A DNA stretch of 64,000 bases. Source: Porphyra umbilicalis. Taxonomy: Eukaryota; Rhodophyta; Bangiophyceae; Bangiales; Bangiaceae. The DNA is taken from NCBI GenBank assembly GCA_002049455.2, contig KV918981.1, forward strand, positions 62,001 to 126,000. The letters run 5' to 3'. This document shows positions 63,358 through 64,000 of the stretch, piece by piece. The position numbers and the translations under genes are program-made. The notes beneath the pieces were generated by a model. It did not search any database. It was given only the letters and a program-made list of their open reading frames with translations, and was not told the DNA's origin. The first letter of the stretch is position 1; every line of letters starts with the position of its first letter.

Positions 63358-64000
63358 ATGGCCGTCGGCGCGTGGGGCAAAGGTGGCGACGTCGTCGTCG
63401 CCGTCGCCCCCATCGTCGCCCTCCTCGGCGTGACGCTCTGCTGCCCGCGGGTGCCCGCGCACCACTCCATGCCCGTCGCCGCTGCGGCGGTGCTCCTCCT
63501 CCGCCTCGCCTACTTTGGGTCCCCCCCCACGGTTGTGGCCGCGTCTGCGGCGCTTGGGGTGCTCGACACGGCGACGCCCCTGTCCATCCTTGCCGCCGCG
63601 TCCTTCCTCTTTGAGGTACTCGCGTCGACGGGCTCCCTCGCGTACCTCCTCGCCGCCCTCGACGGCCTCACGGGGGGGCACCCCGTCGCGCAGCTGGCGC
63701 TCGTCGGCTGGGCGGGGAGCCACGTCGTTGCCGGCGCCGCGGGCTTTGGCACCCCCGTTGCGCTCGCCGCGCCGCTGCTCGTCGGCCTCGGCGTGGATCC
63801 GGCGGCGGCCATTGTCGCTGCCGCCTCCCTCAACGCGCACGCGACGGCGTTTGGGGCGGCGGGCACGCCGATTGCCTATGGCTTTGCGCCCGTGGGGGTG
63901 GACGAGGCGGGCCTCGCCGCCATTGGCCGCCGCGCGGCGGTGCTCGTTGCGCTCCCAATTGTGGTCGGCGTGCCGGCGGCGGCGGTGGCGGCGGTAACGG
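63358..64000 (+). CDS. L-lactate permease family transporter (LldP), N-terminal part, cut by window edge
   Basis: The frame from ATG 63358 is open to the last base (214 codons). It starts MAVGAWGKGGDVVVAVAPIV with a first TM helix (VAVAPIVALLGVTLCC), then several TM segments (MPVAAAAVLLLRLAYF, LGVLDTATPLSILAAASF, LAYLLAALDGL). The family core is VGWAGSHVVAGAAGFGTPVA, LAAPLLVGLGVDPAAAIVAA and NAHATAFGAAGTPIAYGF, matching the GAAGFGTPVAIAAPLL...FGAVGTPI signature of the lactate permease family (TC 2.A.14). It should import L-lactate or related hydroxy acids with protons at the plasma membrane or an organelle. Later helices lie beyond the window. It has a single unbroken frame, unlike the genes to its left. 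Confidence 0.85.
   Translation, partial: MAVGAWGKGGDVVVAVAPIVALLGVTLCCPRVPAHHSMPVAAAAVLLLRLAYFGSPPTVVAASAALGVLDTATPLSILAAASFLFEVLASTGSLAYLLAALDGLTGGHPVAQLALVGWAGSHVVAGAAGFGTPVALAAPLLVGLGVDPAAAIVAAASLNAHATAFGAAGTPIAYGFAPVGVDEAGLAAIGRRAAVLVALPIVVGVPAAAVAAVT

Noticed and set aside
62782..63840. 352-codon minus-strand frame opposite the permease
   Set aside because: The plus strand has the LldP signature and TM pattern; the minus frame is charged low complexity.

Overview
The window is nuclear DNA of a very GC-rich eukaryote, most likely a bangiophyte red alga of the Porphyra/Pyropia kind. That is an inference from four things: GC- and codon-biased Ala/Gly/Pro-rich genes with no obvious introns; a heavy load of LTR retrotransposons; a ribonuclease H1 with a viroplasmin-type N-terminal domain; and a nuclear copy of mitochondrial cox3 that reads only if TGA is tryptophan, as in red algal mitochondria. 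No rRNA, tRNA or CRISPR array was recognised.

Layout. 1-600 holds the end of a decayed piggyBac-type transposase. 752-13307 is element A, a Ty3/gypsy retrotransposon on the minus strand, split by three hAT-like elements, a 1.57-kb TA-flanked inverted-repeat transposon and one further insertion. 13.3-17 kb holds a broken Myb/SANT-like gene and a 48-bp-repeat ORF. 17-20.9 kb is mostly featureless apart from a 590-bp foldback. 21177-22070 is a secreted glycine-rich repeat protein with a TATA box. 24-27 kb is a protein-kinase-fold gene that has lost its catalytic residues. 28.29-28.56 kb is the mitochondrial insert. 30.5-33 kb is a truncated second gypsy family (element C) behind a small MITE. 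33.9-38.8 kb is a Ty1/copia element (element D), minus strand, split by an 859-bp hAT element with a perfect 8-bp target duplication.

39812-51499 is element B, a plus-strand copy of element A's family. It keeps a C-terminal chromodomain and, between pol and the 3' LTR, a roughly 770-codon ORF on the opposite strand. Element A lost that block by deletion. B carries two TA-flanked MITEs whose removal with one TA restores the pol frame exactly. 53.6-55.6 kb contains nested TA-flanked MITEs.

The right end is gene-bearing: ribonuclease H1 (56.1-57.8 kb, plus), a two-TM beta-propeller-like surface protein (58.4-60.8 kb, minus), a perfect 28-bp hairpin (61.8 kb) and the start of an L-lactate-permease family transporter (63358 onward, cut by the window edge). 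Three of the four host-type genes here (kinase-like, RNase H1, surface protein) read through only if the frame changes at runs of G or C, which points to homopolymer length errors or polymorphism more than to decay.

The genes do not form a pathway. The window is best read as a transposon graveyard between a few GC-rich host genes, in which the layers of nested insertion can be ordered.
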